Assembly: GCA_023511295.1 (NCBI GenBank)
Contig: JAIMBT010000005.1
Span: forward strand, 1-64,000
DNA: 64,000 bases
Direction: 5' to 3'
Source: Alicyclobacillus sp.
Lineage (GTDB): Bacteria > Bacillota > Bacilli > Alicyclobacillales > Alicyclobacillaceae
Both the position numbers and the translations under genes were made by a program. The notes under the pieces are model-generated. The model made no database searches, had not been told where the DNA came from, and was given only the letters and a program-made list of their open reading frames with translations. Shown one piece after another: positions 1 through 10,900 of this stretch. Position 1 is the first letter of the stretch. Every line of letters begins with the position of its first letter.

Positions 1-606
1 GAACTGCTCGGTTTGTTCCTTGCCGTCCACGATCCGCGTGACGGCCACCTCGATCTGGAGGCCATAACGGTCGCTGATCTGCACTTTCTTCCCCTGCACC
101 GTGGCGTGAATGGTGCGCCGGCCTTGTCCCGGCGGAGGATTTTGATTCTGGGGATAAGCGAACGGAGCGATGACGTTCCCCCCCATCCCTTGCACCTGCA
201 CAATCGGACGCACCTGCATCGCCTGGATGCGATCGGCAATGCGGCGGTACAGTTCCACCGCCTGCGGATGCTGCTGCTTGAGCGTGTCGAGATCGGGAGC
301 CTGATATTCGTCCTTCTTCACCTCGCCATTCACCTTGCGCTCATGCCGCAGCGTGATCTCCTTTCCGCCGTCCCGCTCCTTCAGTTCGATGGTTTCGTCC
401 CCTTCGCGGAGCGTCGCCGAACGGCGGCCGTTGCCCATCGTCACCGTCATGCCGGACGATGTGCCCACCGTCACCTGCACGCGCGGCGCCGCAGGCCCAT
501 TGGGCAGCTCATTCCGCGGCGGCGCTGGTTGTTGTGCCGCGGCAACTCCGACCGCCATCAGCCCCAGGCAAAGGGCACTCCCACAAGGCCCGCCGTATGT
601 CTTCAT
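1..606 (-). CDS. Secreted protein of unknown function, cut by the window edge; planctomycete-like
   Basis: An open frame of 202 codons runs off the left edge without a stop. The ATG at 606-604 follows a GGGAGGAA ribosome site. The N-terminus is a signal peptide: a short basic start, a hydrophobic core rich in Leu, Gly and Val, and an AAA-QQ end near residue 25. A Pro-rich stretch follows, then a charged region with TVGTSSGMTVTMGNG. I do not recognise a family. The alanine-type signal peptide, the style and the adjacent DUF1080-type tail resemble secreted proteins of Planctomycetota rather than the Bacillota genes that fill the rest of the window. Foreign origin is an inference from style and neighbourhood, not from a search. 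Confidence 0.6.
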   Translation of the reverse strand, partial: MKTYGGPCGSALCLGLMAVGVAAAQQPAPPRNELPNGPAAPRVQVTVGTSSGMTVTMGNGRRSATLREGDETIELKERDGGKEITLRHERKVNGEVKKDEYQAPDLDTLKQQHPQAVELYRRIADRIQAMQVRPIVQVQGMGGNVIAPFAYPQNQNPPPGQGRRTIHATVQGKKVQISDRYGLQIEVAVTRIVDGKEQTEQF

Positions 607-739
607 CGGTCGTTCCTCCCGCCTAAGTTCCGGCCAAAGTCTAGTTGCCAGGGTCTTGCGCGACGTCTTGTTGCCAGGGCGTCGCGGCTGAGAGGGGCAG
701 CCGCTCCCAGCCGGACCCCAAGGATCGCCTGTCGCTGGC

Positions 740-1147
740 CTAATCCAGCCGCTTGACGCGGATGTTTTTGAAGTGCACCGTGCTGCCCGGATCGTGAGCT
801 TGCAGGGCGAACGTGCCGGAATCGAGCACGCGGGTGAAGTCGTTGCCGGGTTGGGCCCCTTGGGGTTCGGTGTAGTCGACCACGGTTTTGCCGTTCACCT
901 TAATCACGATGTTCTTGTGCAACTTCGCGTACGCCAGACCTTCGCGGACCATCCCGTCCGCGTCGAGGCTCACCACCTCGGCGCTGATGGGACCGTCGAC
1001 GATGTCGAGGATCTCCTTCAACACCTCGACGAAGTCGCGCCCTTCCTTTGCCACCAGAGACGGGTTGGTCGTGACGCCGCTGAGAATCCCCATGTCGGCC
1101 GCCGCTCGAATCTCTCCGACGTTGGCCGTATCGATGAACAGTTTCAC
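740..1147 (-). CDS. Chimeric ORF: fructose-6-phosphate aldolase/transaldolase start fused to a DUF1080-type C-terminus
   Basis: The first ~83 residues are a textbook FSA/transaldolase N-terminus ([36 protein letters not shown]). The remaining ~52 residues ([36 protein letters not shown]) are the end of a 3-keto-disaccharide hydrolase (DUF1080) domain, common in secreted planctomycete proteins. The Schiff-base lysine and most of the aldolase barrel are absent, so the product cannot be a working aldolase. The switch falls at about 896-905, where IVIK of one family meets a similar stretch of the other. The GTG at 1147 is chosen because AGGGG lies 8 bases upstream and it gives the family's usual [10 protein letters not shown] start. 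In Bacillus, transaldolase sits near spo0F, so the 3' side (higher coordinates) is native. The join is most likely an assembly artefact. Confidence 0.8.
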   Translation of the reverse strand: MKLFIDTANVGEIRAAADMGILSGVTTNPSLVAKEGRDFVEVLKEILDIVDGPISAEVVSLDADGMVREGLAYAKLHKNIVIKVNGKTVVDYTEPQGAQPGNDFTRVLDSGTFALQAHDPGSTVHFKNIRVKRLD

Positions 1148-1181
1148 GCCTTTCACCCCTGTCCGTTGTTGGCCGCGCGTA

Positions 1182-2000
1182 TCACTGCGACCGAATGCCG
1201 AGCAGCGCGCGCACGTCGTCTGGCGTGGCTACCGGACGGTCCAGTTCCCGGGCAATCCGAGCCATCCGCTCGACCAGTTGAGCGTTGCTTTCGGCCAGTT
1301 CCCCCTTACGATAATAGATATTGTCTTCAAAGCCAACCCGAACATGTCCACCGAGGACCACCGCGAGCGCCCCCATCGGCAACTGGTGCCTGCCCACGCC
1401 AGCGACCGTCCAGGTGGCGCCCTCTGGCAGACTGTGCACGCAGCGCAGCAGGTTCTCTGGGGTTGCCGGGAGTCCCCCCGGTACGCCGAGAACGAAGTCG
1501 AAGTGAAGGGGCGGCGCCACCAGCCCCTCGCTCACGAGCCGCATCGCGTTCGCAATCATGCCGACTTCGAAGATCTCGAACTCCGGGCGTACCCCTCTGG
1601 CTTGCATCTCGCCCGCGAAGGTCCGGAGCAGCGACGGCGGGTTCCAGAACACGTCGTTTCCGAAGTTGACGGTGCCGCAGGTGAGGGTGGCCATCTCCGG
1701 GTTCAACTCGAGGGGCTGCATCCGCTCCTCTGCCGTCATCCCGACGGCGCCGCCGGTCGACACCTGAATCACGATGTCGGTGCGGCGCCGAATGGCCGCG
1801 ATGGTCTCGCGGAAACGCTCCTTGTCCTGAGTCGGCTGGCCATCGTCCGTGCGCACGTGCAGGTGACAGATGCTCGCGCCCGCTTCGCGGCACGCCGCCG
1901 CCGCTTCGGCAATCTCCTCCGGCGTGTACGGTAAGTTGGGCTGCGCGGCCCGCGTGGTCTCTGCTCCGACCATGGCCGCCGTGATGATGACGGGATTCAT
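1182..2000 (-). CDS. kce: 3-keto-5-aminohexanoate cleavage enzyme (Kce)
   Basis: 272-residue protein of the BKACE (DUF849) family, which condenses 3-keto-5-aminohexanoate with acetyl-CoA to give acetoacetate and 3-aminobutyryl-CoA in lysine degradation. Visible family features are [15 protein letters not shown] at the N-terminus, the zinc-ligand segment ASICHLHVR near residue 45, [37 protein letters not shown] and [11 protein letters not shown]. The ATG at 2000 is preferred over an upstream in-frame ATG because GGAGGTG lies just before it. The gene follows kal by 5 bp, so the two are co-transcribed. The substrate is assigned from the kal neighbour and from the kam operon 17 kb away; other BKACE members use different beta-keto acids. 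Confidence 0.9.
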   Translation of the reverse strand: MNPVIITAAMVGAETTRAAQPNLPYTPEEIAEAAAACREAGASICHLHVRTDDGQPTQDKERFRETIAAIRRRTDIVIQVSTGGAVGMTAEERMQPLELNPEMATLTCGTVNFGNDVFWNPPSLLRTFAGEMQARGVRPEFEIFEVGMIANAMRLVSEGLVAPPLHFDFVLGVPGGLPATPENLLRCVHSLPEGATWTVAGVGRHQLPMGALAVVLGGHVRVGFEDNIYYRKGELAESNAQLVERMARIARELDRPVATPDDVRALLGIRSQ

Positions 2001-2005
2001 GCCAC

Positions 2006-2416
2006 TCACCTCCGTTGCCGCTCCACCGGCACCATGCACGTGCCGGTGGCGTACGTGACGAGCACGGGCGGATTCAATACCCGCGCGGCCGATGGCACAT
2101 CCGGCTCGATGCCGGCCTCAATCACCTTGTACGCCGCGAACTCCATGGCCCGGGAGGTGTTCCCGACGCGGGTGACGCGGCCCACGGCCTCGATGTAGTC
2201 CCCGGCGTAGACCGGTGCGTGGAACTCCACGCAGTCGTACGCGACGAACAAGCCCTCGTCGCCATCTTGGCGAATCAACAGCTCGGTCGCCACATCGCCA
2301 AACAATCCCAACATGCGTGCGCCGTCTACCAACCAGCCGGCGTAGTGGGCGTCATGCTCACTCATACGCAGGCGCAACGTGCTCTGCCAGGGTCCTGTGA
2401 GGATTCTCGCTTGCAT
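2006..2416 (-). CDS. kal: 3-aminobutyryl-CoA ammonia-lyase (Kal)
   Basis: 136-residue hot-dog-fold protein. Kal removes ammonia from 3-aminobutyryl-CoA to give crotonyl-CoA, the step after Kce. The sequence has [53 protein letters not shown] and a C-terminal [13 protein letters not shown], in the pattern of the lysine-fermentation ammonia-lyases rather than thioesterases. GTG (2419) and ATG (2416) are adjacent; the ATG has AAAGGAG at better spacing. It lies directly upstream of kce and 118 bp downstream of spo0F. A weak GCCGC/GCGGC hairpin near 2441-2455 separates it from spo0F. No sigma-54 site is visible here, unlike the kam operon. Confidence 0.88.
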   Translation of the reverse strand: MQARILTGPWQSTLRLRMSEHDAHYAGWLVDGARMLGLFGDVATELLIRQDGDEGLFVAYDCVEFHAPVYAGDYIEAVGRVTRVGNTSRAMEFAAYKVIEAGIEPDVPSAARVLNPPVLVTYATGTCMVPVERQRR

Positions 2417-2534
2417 CACCTTGACTCCTTTCTACAAGGCCGCTTCGGGCGGCGGATACGGACCCACCGCAGGCGTAGACCCGCCGCGCGCACCACTGGG
2501 CGTGTGCTGTGCACCTCGCACTCGCCCGGGTCGT

Positions 2535-2894
2535 TCAGTCTAGGTACGATTTGACCGCCTTTCGCAGCTCGTCGATGTCAAACGGTTTGGTGAAGTGGTC
2601 GAGCGCCCCCATCTCCATCGCTTCCTGGATGAGGTCCAACTCGCCGTACGCCGTCATCATGATGACCTTCGTGTCGACTCCAAGTTTCCGAATATTATGT
2701 AATATCTCGAGACCATCCATTCCAGGGATCTTCATGTCGAGCAAGATCAGGTCTGGACTCTGCGTACGTACAATTTCCAGGGCCACCTGTCCGTTCGGCG
2801 CTTGAAACACCTCGTAGCCTTCTTGATGTAAGACTTCTTCCAACAGGACGCGGATACCAAACTGGTCATCGACAACGAGAATCTTCTTCGCCAA
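2535..2894 (-). CDS. spo0F: Sporulation phosphorelay response regulator Spo0F
   Basis: 119-residue single-domain receiver with no output domain, the form of Spo0F, which relays phosphate from sporulation kinases to Spo0B. Acidic pocket D9-D10, phosphoacceptor D53 ([17 protein letters not shown]), Thr in MMTAYGE and Lys in HFTKPFD are all present. The usual Spo0F start [11 protein letters not shown] is reached from a TTG at 2894 behind AGGAGGAGGT; the longer upstream reading lacks a ribosome site. It lies next to pyrG and an fsa fragment, as in Bacillus. A candidate sigma-H promoter lies at 2992-3019. Confidence 0.95.
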   Translation of the reverse strand: MAKKILVVDDQFGIRVLLEEVLHQEGYEVFQAPNGQVALEIVRTQSPDLILLDMKIPGMDGLEILHNIRKLGVDTKVIMMTAYGELDLIQEAMEMGALDHFTKPFDIDELRKAVKSYLD

Positions 2895-2991
2895 CGTACC
2901 TCCTCCTATCGCTGCGAAAACCTGCATGTACGATTACCCTATCATTGGAGGTCTGCCCATCCGGGTCCAACCGGCGTGATCCAACAGTTGA

Positions 2992-3019
2992 ATTCGTCGT
3001 CCAGCCCGGCATATCCTTC
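2992..3019 (-). promoter_or_regulatory. Candidate sigma-H promoter of spo0F, with a possible 0A box
   Basis: On the minus strand GAAGGATAT (3019-3011) and GACGAAT (2998-2992) are separated by 12 bases. They match the sigma-H pattern RnAGGAwww and RnnGAAT. A CGTCGAA sequence on the plus strand at 3020-3026 is one mismatch from the Spo0A box TGTCGAA and lies just upstream. B. subtilis spo0F has a Spo0A-activated sigma-H promoter, so the layout fits. The leader to the TTG would be about 90 nt. Confidence 0.6.
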
Positions 3020-3025
3020 CGTCGA

Positions 3026-3083
3026 AAAACACGAGCAGACATGCCCGCGCTGCAGCCCGAGGGCCGCGAGTGGGCATGTCTGC
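3026..3083 (-). terminator. Rho-independent terminator of pyrG
   Basis: Perfect 12-bp arms GCAGACATGCCC (3035-3046) and GGGCATGTCTGC (3072-3083) enclose a 25-base loop. Read on the minus strand the stem is followed by TCGTG and then TTTTT. It lies about 100 bp beyond the pyrG stop. The A-tract region also carries the possible 0A box of spo0F. Confidence 0.75.
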
Positions 3084-3185
3084 CGATGAACGCTCCATCT
3101 CGTGAGTGGTGCGGCGCGTGTGCCGTGGAACGCTGGTCCCAACGGCCGCGGCGCTCCCCGTACGCACATGGCGTGACATCCGCCG

Positions 3186-5587
<2,402 letters not shown>

Positions 5588-5727
5588 CCAAGCTCCCTCC
5601 AAACCTCTGCTGTCGCAGTAGCCGGTGTGGGGGCAGGGAGCATCCCGCGGCGGTCACACCCCAGCCACGTGCGCTTCTCCCGCCGCTCCCGACTCTGGCC
5701 GCGACGCACTGCCTCACAAATATCGAG

Positions 5728-5733
5728 ATTATA
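5728..5733 (-). promoter_or_regulatory. -10 box of the rpoE promoter
   Basis: A perfect TATAAT on the minus strand overlaps the meaB stop codon by five bases. The best -35 is TTGTCA at a long 19-base spacing, or GTCAGG at 17. The transcript would have a leader of about 130 nt before the rpoE ATG at 5587. Confidence 0.6.
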
Positions 5734-6706
5734 GCACAGTGCGGTCTGTCCCTGACAACCACGGCAATTGCCCACGCAGCTCGTCGAACGCCGCATACGG
5801 GTCCAACACATCCGCACCCGATCCGCTCAGGATCTTCTCCCACTCAGGGTCCTGCCGCGAGCGTTCCTCCAGGTAGCGTCGGAACGCGGCCTCGAGCAGA
5901 TGCAGGACGGCCTCCTTGTGCCGCACTTGCTGCCGAACCCGCGCGAACCCGCTCTGCGCGAGGTGTTCGCGGTGGCGCACAACCGCGTCCCAGAGCCGCT
6001 CCAGTCCGTCCGCCTGCGCGGCGACCGTCCGGACAATCGGCGGCTGCCAGTTTTCGCGAAGCGAGCGTCGGTCGTGCAACATCCACTGCAGTTCGCGCAC
6101 CAATGCATCTGCACCAGGAAGGTCGCACTTGTTCACGACAAACACGTCGGCAATCTCCATGATCCCCGCCTTCGCGGCCTGAATGGCATCGCCGCTGCCC
6201 GGCGTGAGGACCAAAGCGACTGTGTCCGCCACCGACATCACGTCGAGCTCCGCCTGGCCCACGCCGACGGTCTCGAGCAGTACCACGTCGCAGCCGGACG
6301 CGGCCAGGACCACGGCCATCTCGCGCGTGCTGGCGCCGAGTCCCCCGAGGCTTCCGCGACTCCCGACGCTGCGGATGTAGACGCCAGGGTCCGCGCTGTG
6401 CCGCGTCATTCGGACCCGGTCCCCCAACAGCGCCCCGCCGCTGAACGGGCTCGACGGATCCACCGCAATCACTCCGACACGAAGCCCCTGCGTGCGCAGC
6501 AGCGAGATCAACCGGTCGACCAGGGAGCTCTTGCCAGCCCCGGGAGCCCCGGTGAACCCGACCATCTGCGCGTCCCCAGCGTGCGCGTACAGGTCCTGAA
6601 GGAGTGCGCGTTTTTCGGCGCCATTGTTCTCCACCACCGTCAGCGCACGTGCGACCGCTCGCGGCTCACCCCGCAAAACGCCTGCCAACAGCGACTGCAC
6701 CGCCAT
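5729..6706 (-). CDS. meaB: Methylmalonyl-CoA mutase-associated GTPase MeaB (ArgK family)
   Basis: 325-residue G3E-family GTPase. Walker A is GFTGAPGAGKSS near residue 50; VIAVDPSSPFSGGALLGDRVRM and ETVGVGQAE are the switch regions; VVNKCDLPGAD is the guanine-specificity NKxD. MeaB loads and protects the B12 cofactor of methylmalonyl-CoA or related acyl-CoA mutases. No mutase gene is in the window; the local B12 enzymes are KamDE and MetH. It is 43 bp downstream of an acyl-CoA dehydrogenase and likely ends that operon. A second possible start is the GTG two codons in, which is better spaced from the AGGGGGG site that abuts the ATG. Confidence 0.93.
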   Translation of the reverse strand: MAVQSLLAGVLRGEPRAVARALTVVENNGAEKRALLQDLYAHAGDAQMVGFTGAPGAGKSSLVDRLISLLRTQGLRVGVIAVDPSSPFSGGALLGDRVRMTRHSADPGVYIRSVGSRGSLGGLGASTREMAVVLAASGCDVVLLETVGVGQAELDVMSVADTVALVLTPGSGDAIQAAKAGIMEIADVFVVNKCDLPGADALVRELQWMLHDRRSLRENWQPPIVRTVAAQADGLERLWDAVVRHREHLAQSGFARVRQQVRHKEAVLHLLEAAFRRYLEERSRQDPEWEKILSGSGADVLDPYAAFDELRGQLPWLSGTDRTVL

Positions 6707-6748
6707 CCCCCCTGTGTTGCGCGTCTGCCACGGCCGCGACCGGCCCGG

Positions 6749-7897
6749 TCAACGCTGCTCGGATAGAATCTGGCGCGCAATCACGAGCCGCTGAATCTCG
6801 TTCGTCCCTTCGTAAATCTGAGTGATTTTGGCGTCGCGCATCATCCGCTCGACAGGGTACTCCCGGATGAACCCGTAGCCACCAAACACCTGGACCGCTT
6901 CGGTGGTGACCTCCATCGCGACGTCAGAGGAGAACACCTTGCTCATCGCCGACGCTTTGCCGTACGGCAACCCGTTTGATTCGAGCCAAGCGGCCTGGTA
7001 GGTCAGCAACCGCGCCGCTTCAATCTTCGTCGCCATGTCTGCGAGCTTGAACTGGATGGCCTGCAAATTCGCAATGGGTTTGCCGAACTGCTCGCGCTGC
7101 AGCGCGTAGGCGCGCGCTTGTTCAAACGCTCCCTGCGCGATGCCGAGGGCCTGCGCAGCGATGCCGTTGCGCCCGCCATCGAGGGTCATCATCGCAATCT
7201 TAAAGCCGAACCCTTCCTCCCCCAGCCGGTTCTCGACGGGAACCCGGCAGTTGTCAAACACCAGCTCGACGGTGGTCGAAGCGCGGATGCCCATCTTCTT
7301 CTCTTTCTTTCCAATGGAGAACCCGGGCATTCCCTTCTCGACGATGAACGCCGTGATACCGCGGGCGCGCTGTGCCGGGTCCGTGAGGGCGAACACCACG
7401 TACACTTCCGCAGCGCCGCCGTTCGTGATGAACACCTTGTTCCCGTTCAACACGTAGTGGTCACCCTCGCGCTTCGCCGTCGTGCGCATGCCGGCTGCGT
7501 CTGACCCGGAACCCGGTTCCGTGAGTCCGTAGGCGCCAAGCCAGCGCCCCTCCGCCATCGGGCGGAGGTACTTCTGCTTCTGCTCCTCCGTGCCAAACTT
7601 GTAGATGGGCCAGCCGGCCAGACTCGTGTGCGCGGAGAGCACCACCCCCGTAGACGCGCAGACGCGGGAGAGCTCCTCGACCGCAATTACGTAACCCAGG
7701 TAATCCATGCCCGCACCGCCGTACGCCTCCGGCCACGGAATCCCGGTCAACCCGAGTTCGCCCATCTTGTCGAACAGCGCCCGGTCGAACCGCTCCGCCT
7801 CATCTCGTTCCGCTGCACCCGGCGCGACCTCGCGCTCGGCGAAGTCGCGGACCAACTGCCGAAGTTGCTCGTGCTCCTTGTCCAGTTGAAAGTGCAT
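6749..7897 (-). CDS. Acyl-CoA dehydrogenase (first copy)
   Basis: 382-residue FAD-dependent acyl-CoA dehydrogenase making 2-enoyl-CoA and passing electrons to ETF. It contains [20 protein letters not shown] (FAD contact), [16 protein letters not shown], the [16 protein letters not shown] segment, [21 protein letters not shown] at the C-terminus, and the catalytic Glu in that YEGTNEI motif, placed as in short-chain and butyryl-CoA dehydrogenases. It is 39 bp from, and about the same length as, the next gene, pointing to an old tandem duplication. Short-chain substrates are inferred from the operon partners. Confidence 0.93.
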   Translation of the reverse strand: MHFQLDKEHEQLRQLVRDFAEREVAPGAAERDEAERFDRALFDKMGELGLTGIPWPEAYGGAGMDYLGYVIAVEELSRVCASTGVVLSAHTSLAGWPIYKFGTEEQKQKYLRPMAEGRWLGAYGLTEPGSGSDAAGMRTTAKREGDHYVLNGNKVFITNGGAAEVYVVFALTDPAQRARGITAFIVEKGMPGFSIGKKEKKMGIRASTTVELVFDNCRVPVENRLGEEGFGFKIAMMTLDGGRNGIAAQALGIAQGAFEQARAYALQREQFGKPIANLQAIQFKLADMATKIEAARLLTYQAAWLESNGLPYGKASAMSKVFSSDVAMEVTTEAVQVFGGYGFIREYPVERMMRDAKITQIYEGTNEIQRLVIARQILSEQR

Positions 7898-7936
7898 CTT
7901 GTGGCACGCTCCCTTTTGTTCGCTGGCTTTCGCAAC

Positions 7937-9079
7937 CTACCCGCGGGCCAAGTGGCGCGCAATCACCACGCGCTGAATCTGGTTGGTTCCCTCGTAAATC
8001 TGTGTGATCTTGGCATCGCGCATGTACCGCTCGACGGGGTACTCCTTGATGTACCCGTAGCCGCCGAACAGCTGCACCGCGTCCGTGGTGACCTGCATCG
8101 CCGTGTCTGAGGCGAACAATTTTGCCATCGACGCTTCCTTCGCACACGGCTGGTCGTTCTGTTTCAACTGCGCGGCGTGGTACACCAGCCAGCGTGCGGC
8201 TTCAATCTTCGTCGCCATGTCCGCGAGCATGAACTGCAGGCCCTGAAACTCAATCAGCGGCTGGCCGAACTGCTTGCGCGTGCGCACGTACGCGTTCGCG
8301 GCGTCGAACGCCGCCCGCGCGATGCCCAGCGCCTGGGCGCCGATGCCCACGCGGCCGCCGTTCAGCAAGCGCATGGCGATACGAAAACCTTCGTTCTCGT
8401 CACCGAGTCGGTTGGCAACCGGGACGCGCGCGTCCTCGAAAAAGAGTTCTGCCGTACCCGACCCATTGAGCCCCATCTTGCGCTCCTTCTTCCCGACGCG
8501 CAGCCCCGGCGTGCCGCGCTCCACCAGGAAGGCGGTGACGCCGCGGTTGCCCCGCAGCGGATCGGTCACCGCAAACACGCAGAACACGTCCGCTTCCGTG
8601 GCGTTGGTGATGAACAGCTTGTTCCCGTTTAGGACGTATTCGTCCCCGTCCCGCACGGCTCGCGTCTGAATACCGCCAGCGTCTGACCCGGCGTTCGGTT
8701 CGGTCAGCGCAAACGCACCAATCCACTCACCGCTCGCAAGTCTTGGAAGATAGCGTCGCTTTTGTTCCTCGGTCCCGAAGTAGAGGATGGGGAACGAACC
8801 GACGGAGGTGTGCACCGCCAGAATCACCCCGAGACTGGCCGATGCGTAGGAGATCTCCTCCAGTGCCAGGACATAGCTGACGAAGTCCGCGCCGACACCC
8901 CCATACGCTTCGGGAATCGGCAAGCCCATCAGGCCGAGGCGGCCCATCTTCTCAATCAAGTCTCTGGGAAACGTGTCGGTCTCGTCAATCTCGGCTGCCC
9001 GCGGCGCAATCTCCTCCGCTGCGAACTTCCGCACGAGTTCCCGCATCTCGCGCTGTTCCTGGGTCGGCTCGAAGTTCAT
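7937..9079 (-). CDS. Acyl-CoA dehydrogenase (second copy)
   Basis: 380 residues, the same family as its downstream neighbour, with FALTEPNAGSDAGGIQT, KLFITNATEADVFCVFA, GSGTAELFFEDARVP and [20 protein letters not shown]. The catalytic Glu in YEGTNQI is present. The start MNFEPTQEQREMRELV at 9079 overlaps the stop of the enoyl-CoA hydratase gene by four bases (ATGA), which supports that start and suggests translational coupling. The two copies differ enough to suggest different chain-length or branched-chain preferences; the sequence alone does not say which. Confidence 0.93.
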   Translation of the reverse strand: MNFEPTQEQREMRELVRKFAAEEIAPRAAEIDETDTFPRDLIEKMGRLGLMGLPIPEAYGGVGADFVSYVLALEEISYASASLGVILAVHTSVGSFPILYFGTEEQKRRYLPRLASGEWIGAFALTEPNAGSDAGGIQTRAVRDGDEYVLNGNKLFITNATEADVFCVFAVTDPLRGNRGVTAFLVERGTPGLRVGKKERKMGLNGSGTAELFFEDARVPVANRLGDENEGFRIAMRLLNGGRVGIGAQALGIARAAFDAANAYVRTRKQFGQPLIEFQGLQFMLADMATKIEAARWLVYHAAQLKQNDQPCAKEASMAKLFASDTAMQVTTDAVQLFGGYGYIKEYPVERYMRDAKITQIYEGTNQIQRVVIARHLARG

Positions 9080-9894
9080 CGCGCCGCGCCCCCTTCGTCG
9101 AGCGACGCCTGCGGAAAGTCTGGCTTGCGGCGCTCCAGGAAGGCCGTCATGCCCTCCGTTTGCTCTGGATGCGCGAAGCACAGGCCGAACCGTCCCGCCT
9201 CCATCCGCAGGCCGCTGTGCAAATCCAGCTCGGCCCCTTCGTACACCGTCCGCTTCACCCCGGCGAGTGCATACGGTCCAAGCGTCAACAGGCGTTCCGC
9301 CAACTGGCGCCCTGCGGTCTCCAGCTCGTCCTGCGGGACAACCTTGGAAACCAGACCAAGCCGCATCGCCTCCGCGGCATCCACCATCTCGCCCGTGAGC
9401 AGCAGGTACAGGGCATTGCCCTGCCCAATCAACCGTGGCAGACGCTGGCTCCCACCAAAGCCGGGCACGACGCCGAGCGTCACCTCCGGCTGGCCAAACT
9501 TCGCCCCTTCCGCCGCAATCCGAATGTCACACGCCATGGCCAGTTCCAATCCGCCGCCGAGCGCGTAGCCGTGCACCAGCGCGATGGTCGGTTGGGGCAG
9601 CGCCTCCAGCGCCGCAAACGCCGCCTGACCCAGGCGCGAGAACGCCTCCGCGTCCGCCGCGCTGAAGTCCCGCATCTGCGCGATATCCGCGCCGGCCGCG
9701 AACGCTCGCCCGGCACCGCGCAGCAACACCACGCGGACGTCGCTACGCTCTGCCACCGCAGCGGCCACTTCACTGATTTTCGTCAACACCGCCCGATTCA
9801 GGGCATTCAGCTGCTTCTCCCGCTGCAAGGTGACCGTCGCAACCGGCCCGTCCACGGACAGTTCGACGACGTCCCGCATCTCCTCCTGACTCAT
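9076..9894 (-). CDS. Enoyl-CoA hydratase (crotonase)
   Basis: 272-residue crotonase-fold enzyme that adds water to 2-enoyl-CoA. The oxyanion-hole segments are AGRAFAAGADIAQM near residue 65 and ALGGGLELAMACDIRIA near 115. Both catalytic glutamates are present, in GGLELAM and in QPEVTLGVVPGFGG. The operon position between hydroxyacyl-CoA dehydrogenase and acyl-CoA dehydrogenase fits conversion of crotonyl-CoA to 3-hydroxybutyryl-CoA, which is also the product of the Kal branch of lysine breakdown. Confidence 0.94.
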   Translation of the reverse strand: MSQEEMRDVVELSVDGPVATVTLQREKQLNALNRAVLTKISEVAAAVAERSDVRVVLLRGAGRAFAAGADIAQMRDFSAADAEAFSRLGQAAFAALEALPQPTIALVHGYALGGGLELAMACDIRIAAEGAKFGQPEVTLGVVPGFGGSQRLPRLIGQGNALYLLLTGEMVDAAEAMRLGLVSKVVPQDELETAGRQLAERLLTLGPYALAGVKRTVYEGAELDLHSGLRMEAGRFGLCFAHPEQTEGMTAFLERRKPDFPQASLDEGGAAR

Positions 9895-9937
9895 CCGTAC
9901 AGCGCCCCCTTTGCGAGGATTCGAAGTCGACCTGATG

Positions 9938-10795
9938 TCATTCGTACACGTAGAACCCTCGGCCGCTCTTCTTGCCGAGCCAACCCGCCTTGACGTACTT
10001 GCGCAGGAGAGGGCAGGGGCGGTACTTCGAGTCGCCGAACCCCTCGTACAAGACCTCCATGATGGCGAGACACGTGTCCAATCCGATGAAGTCGGCGAGC
10101 GTCAACGGTCCCATTGGATGGTTCATCCCCAGCTTCATGACGGTGTCAATCGCCTCCGGCGACGCGACGCCTTCGTAGACGCAGTAGATGGCCTCGTTGA
10201 TCATCGGCATCAACACGCGGTTGGAGACGAATCCCGGGAAGTCGTTGACCTCCACGCCCACCTTGCCCATCTGCTCCGCCAACGACCGGACGGTCTCGTA
10301 CACCTCGTCGGACGTCGCCAGCCCGCGGATGATCTCGACGAGCTTCATCACCGGCACAGGGTTCATGAAGTGCATGCCGATGACCTGCGCGGGCCGGTCT
10401 GTCACGGCGGCGAGTTCCGTGATCGGCAACGACGAGGTATTCGACGCCAGCACCGCACCCTCCGGAAGGTGGCTATCGAGGGCGCGGAAGATGCGGGTCT
10501 TCACTTCCATGTTCTCCGTCGCAGCCTCAATCGCCATGTCGCATCCCGATGCGTCCGCGAGATCTGTCGACAGGCGGATCCGCCCCAGGACCGCGTCCTT
10601 GTCCGCCACCGTCATCCGACCTTTCTCGACGTTGCGCGACAGATTGCGCTGAATCGTCGAAAGCCCCTTTTCAGCAAACGCCTGCGTGACGTCGTTCAGG
10701 ACGACCTGCAAGCCAGCTTCGGCTGCGACCTGAGCAATCCCGCTGCCCATCTGGCCAGCGCCGACCACCATCAATGTGCGGATTGTCTGTGGCAT
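9938..10795 (-). CDS. 3-hydroxybutyryl-CoA dehydrogenase
   Basis: 285-residue NAD-dependent 3-hydroxyacyl-CoA dehydrogenase oxidising 3-hydroxybutyryl-CoA to acetoacetyl-CoA. The Rossmann motif is [35 protein letters not shown] is represented by [33 protein letters not shown] holds the catalytic His, and [19 protein letters not shown] the C-terminal domain start. The ATG at 10795 has AGGAGGAAG upstream; an earlier in-frame ATG does not. It corresponds to B. subtilis MmgB. Confidence 0.95.
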   Translation of the reverse strand: MPQTIRTLMVVGAGQMGSGIAQVAAEAGLQVVLNDVTQAFAEKGLSTIQRNLSRNVEKGRMTVADKDAVLGRIRLSTDLADASGCDMAIEAATENMEVKTRIFRALDSHLPEGAVLASNTSSLPITELAAVTDRPAQVIGMHFMNPVPVMKLVEIIRGLATSDEVYETVRSLAEQMGKVGVEVNDFPGFVSNRVLMPMINEAIYCVYEGVASPEAIDTVMKLGMNHPMGPLTLADFIGLDTCLAIMEVLYEGFGDSKYRPCPLLRKYVKAGWLGKKSGRGFYVYE

Positions 10796-10900
10796 CGCAA
10801 ACTTCCTCCTGTCCATGGACTGTCGTAGGCACCGTGTGCAAGGCGCTCCCAGGTGCGGCTCCCACTCCCCGGAGCGGCCCGTACGAAACTCTCCTCCGGT

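Noticed and set aside
888-1934. Plus-strand open frame of 348 codons over fsa and kce
   Set aside because: Antisense to kce and to the aldolase fragment, with shadow-frame composition.
2417-2534. Sigma-54 promoter in front of kal-kce
   Set aside because: I looked for TGGCAC-N5-TTGC on the minus strand and found none.
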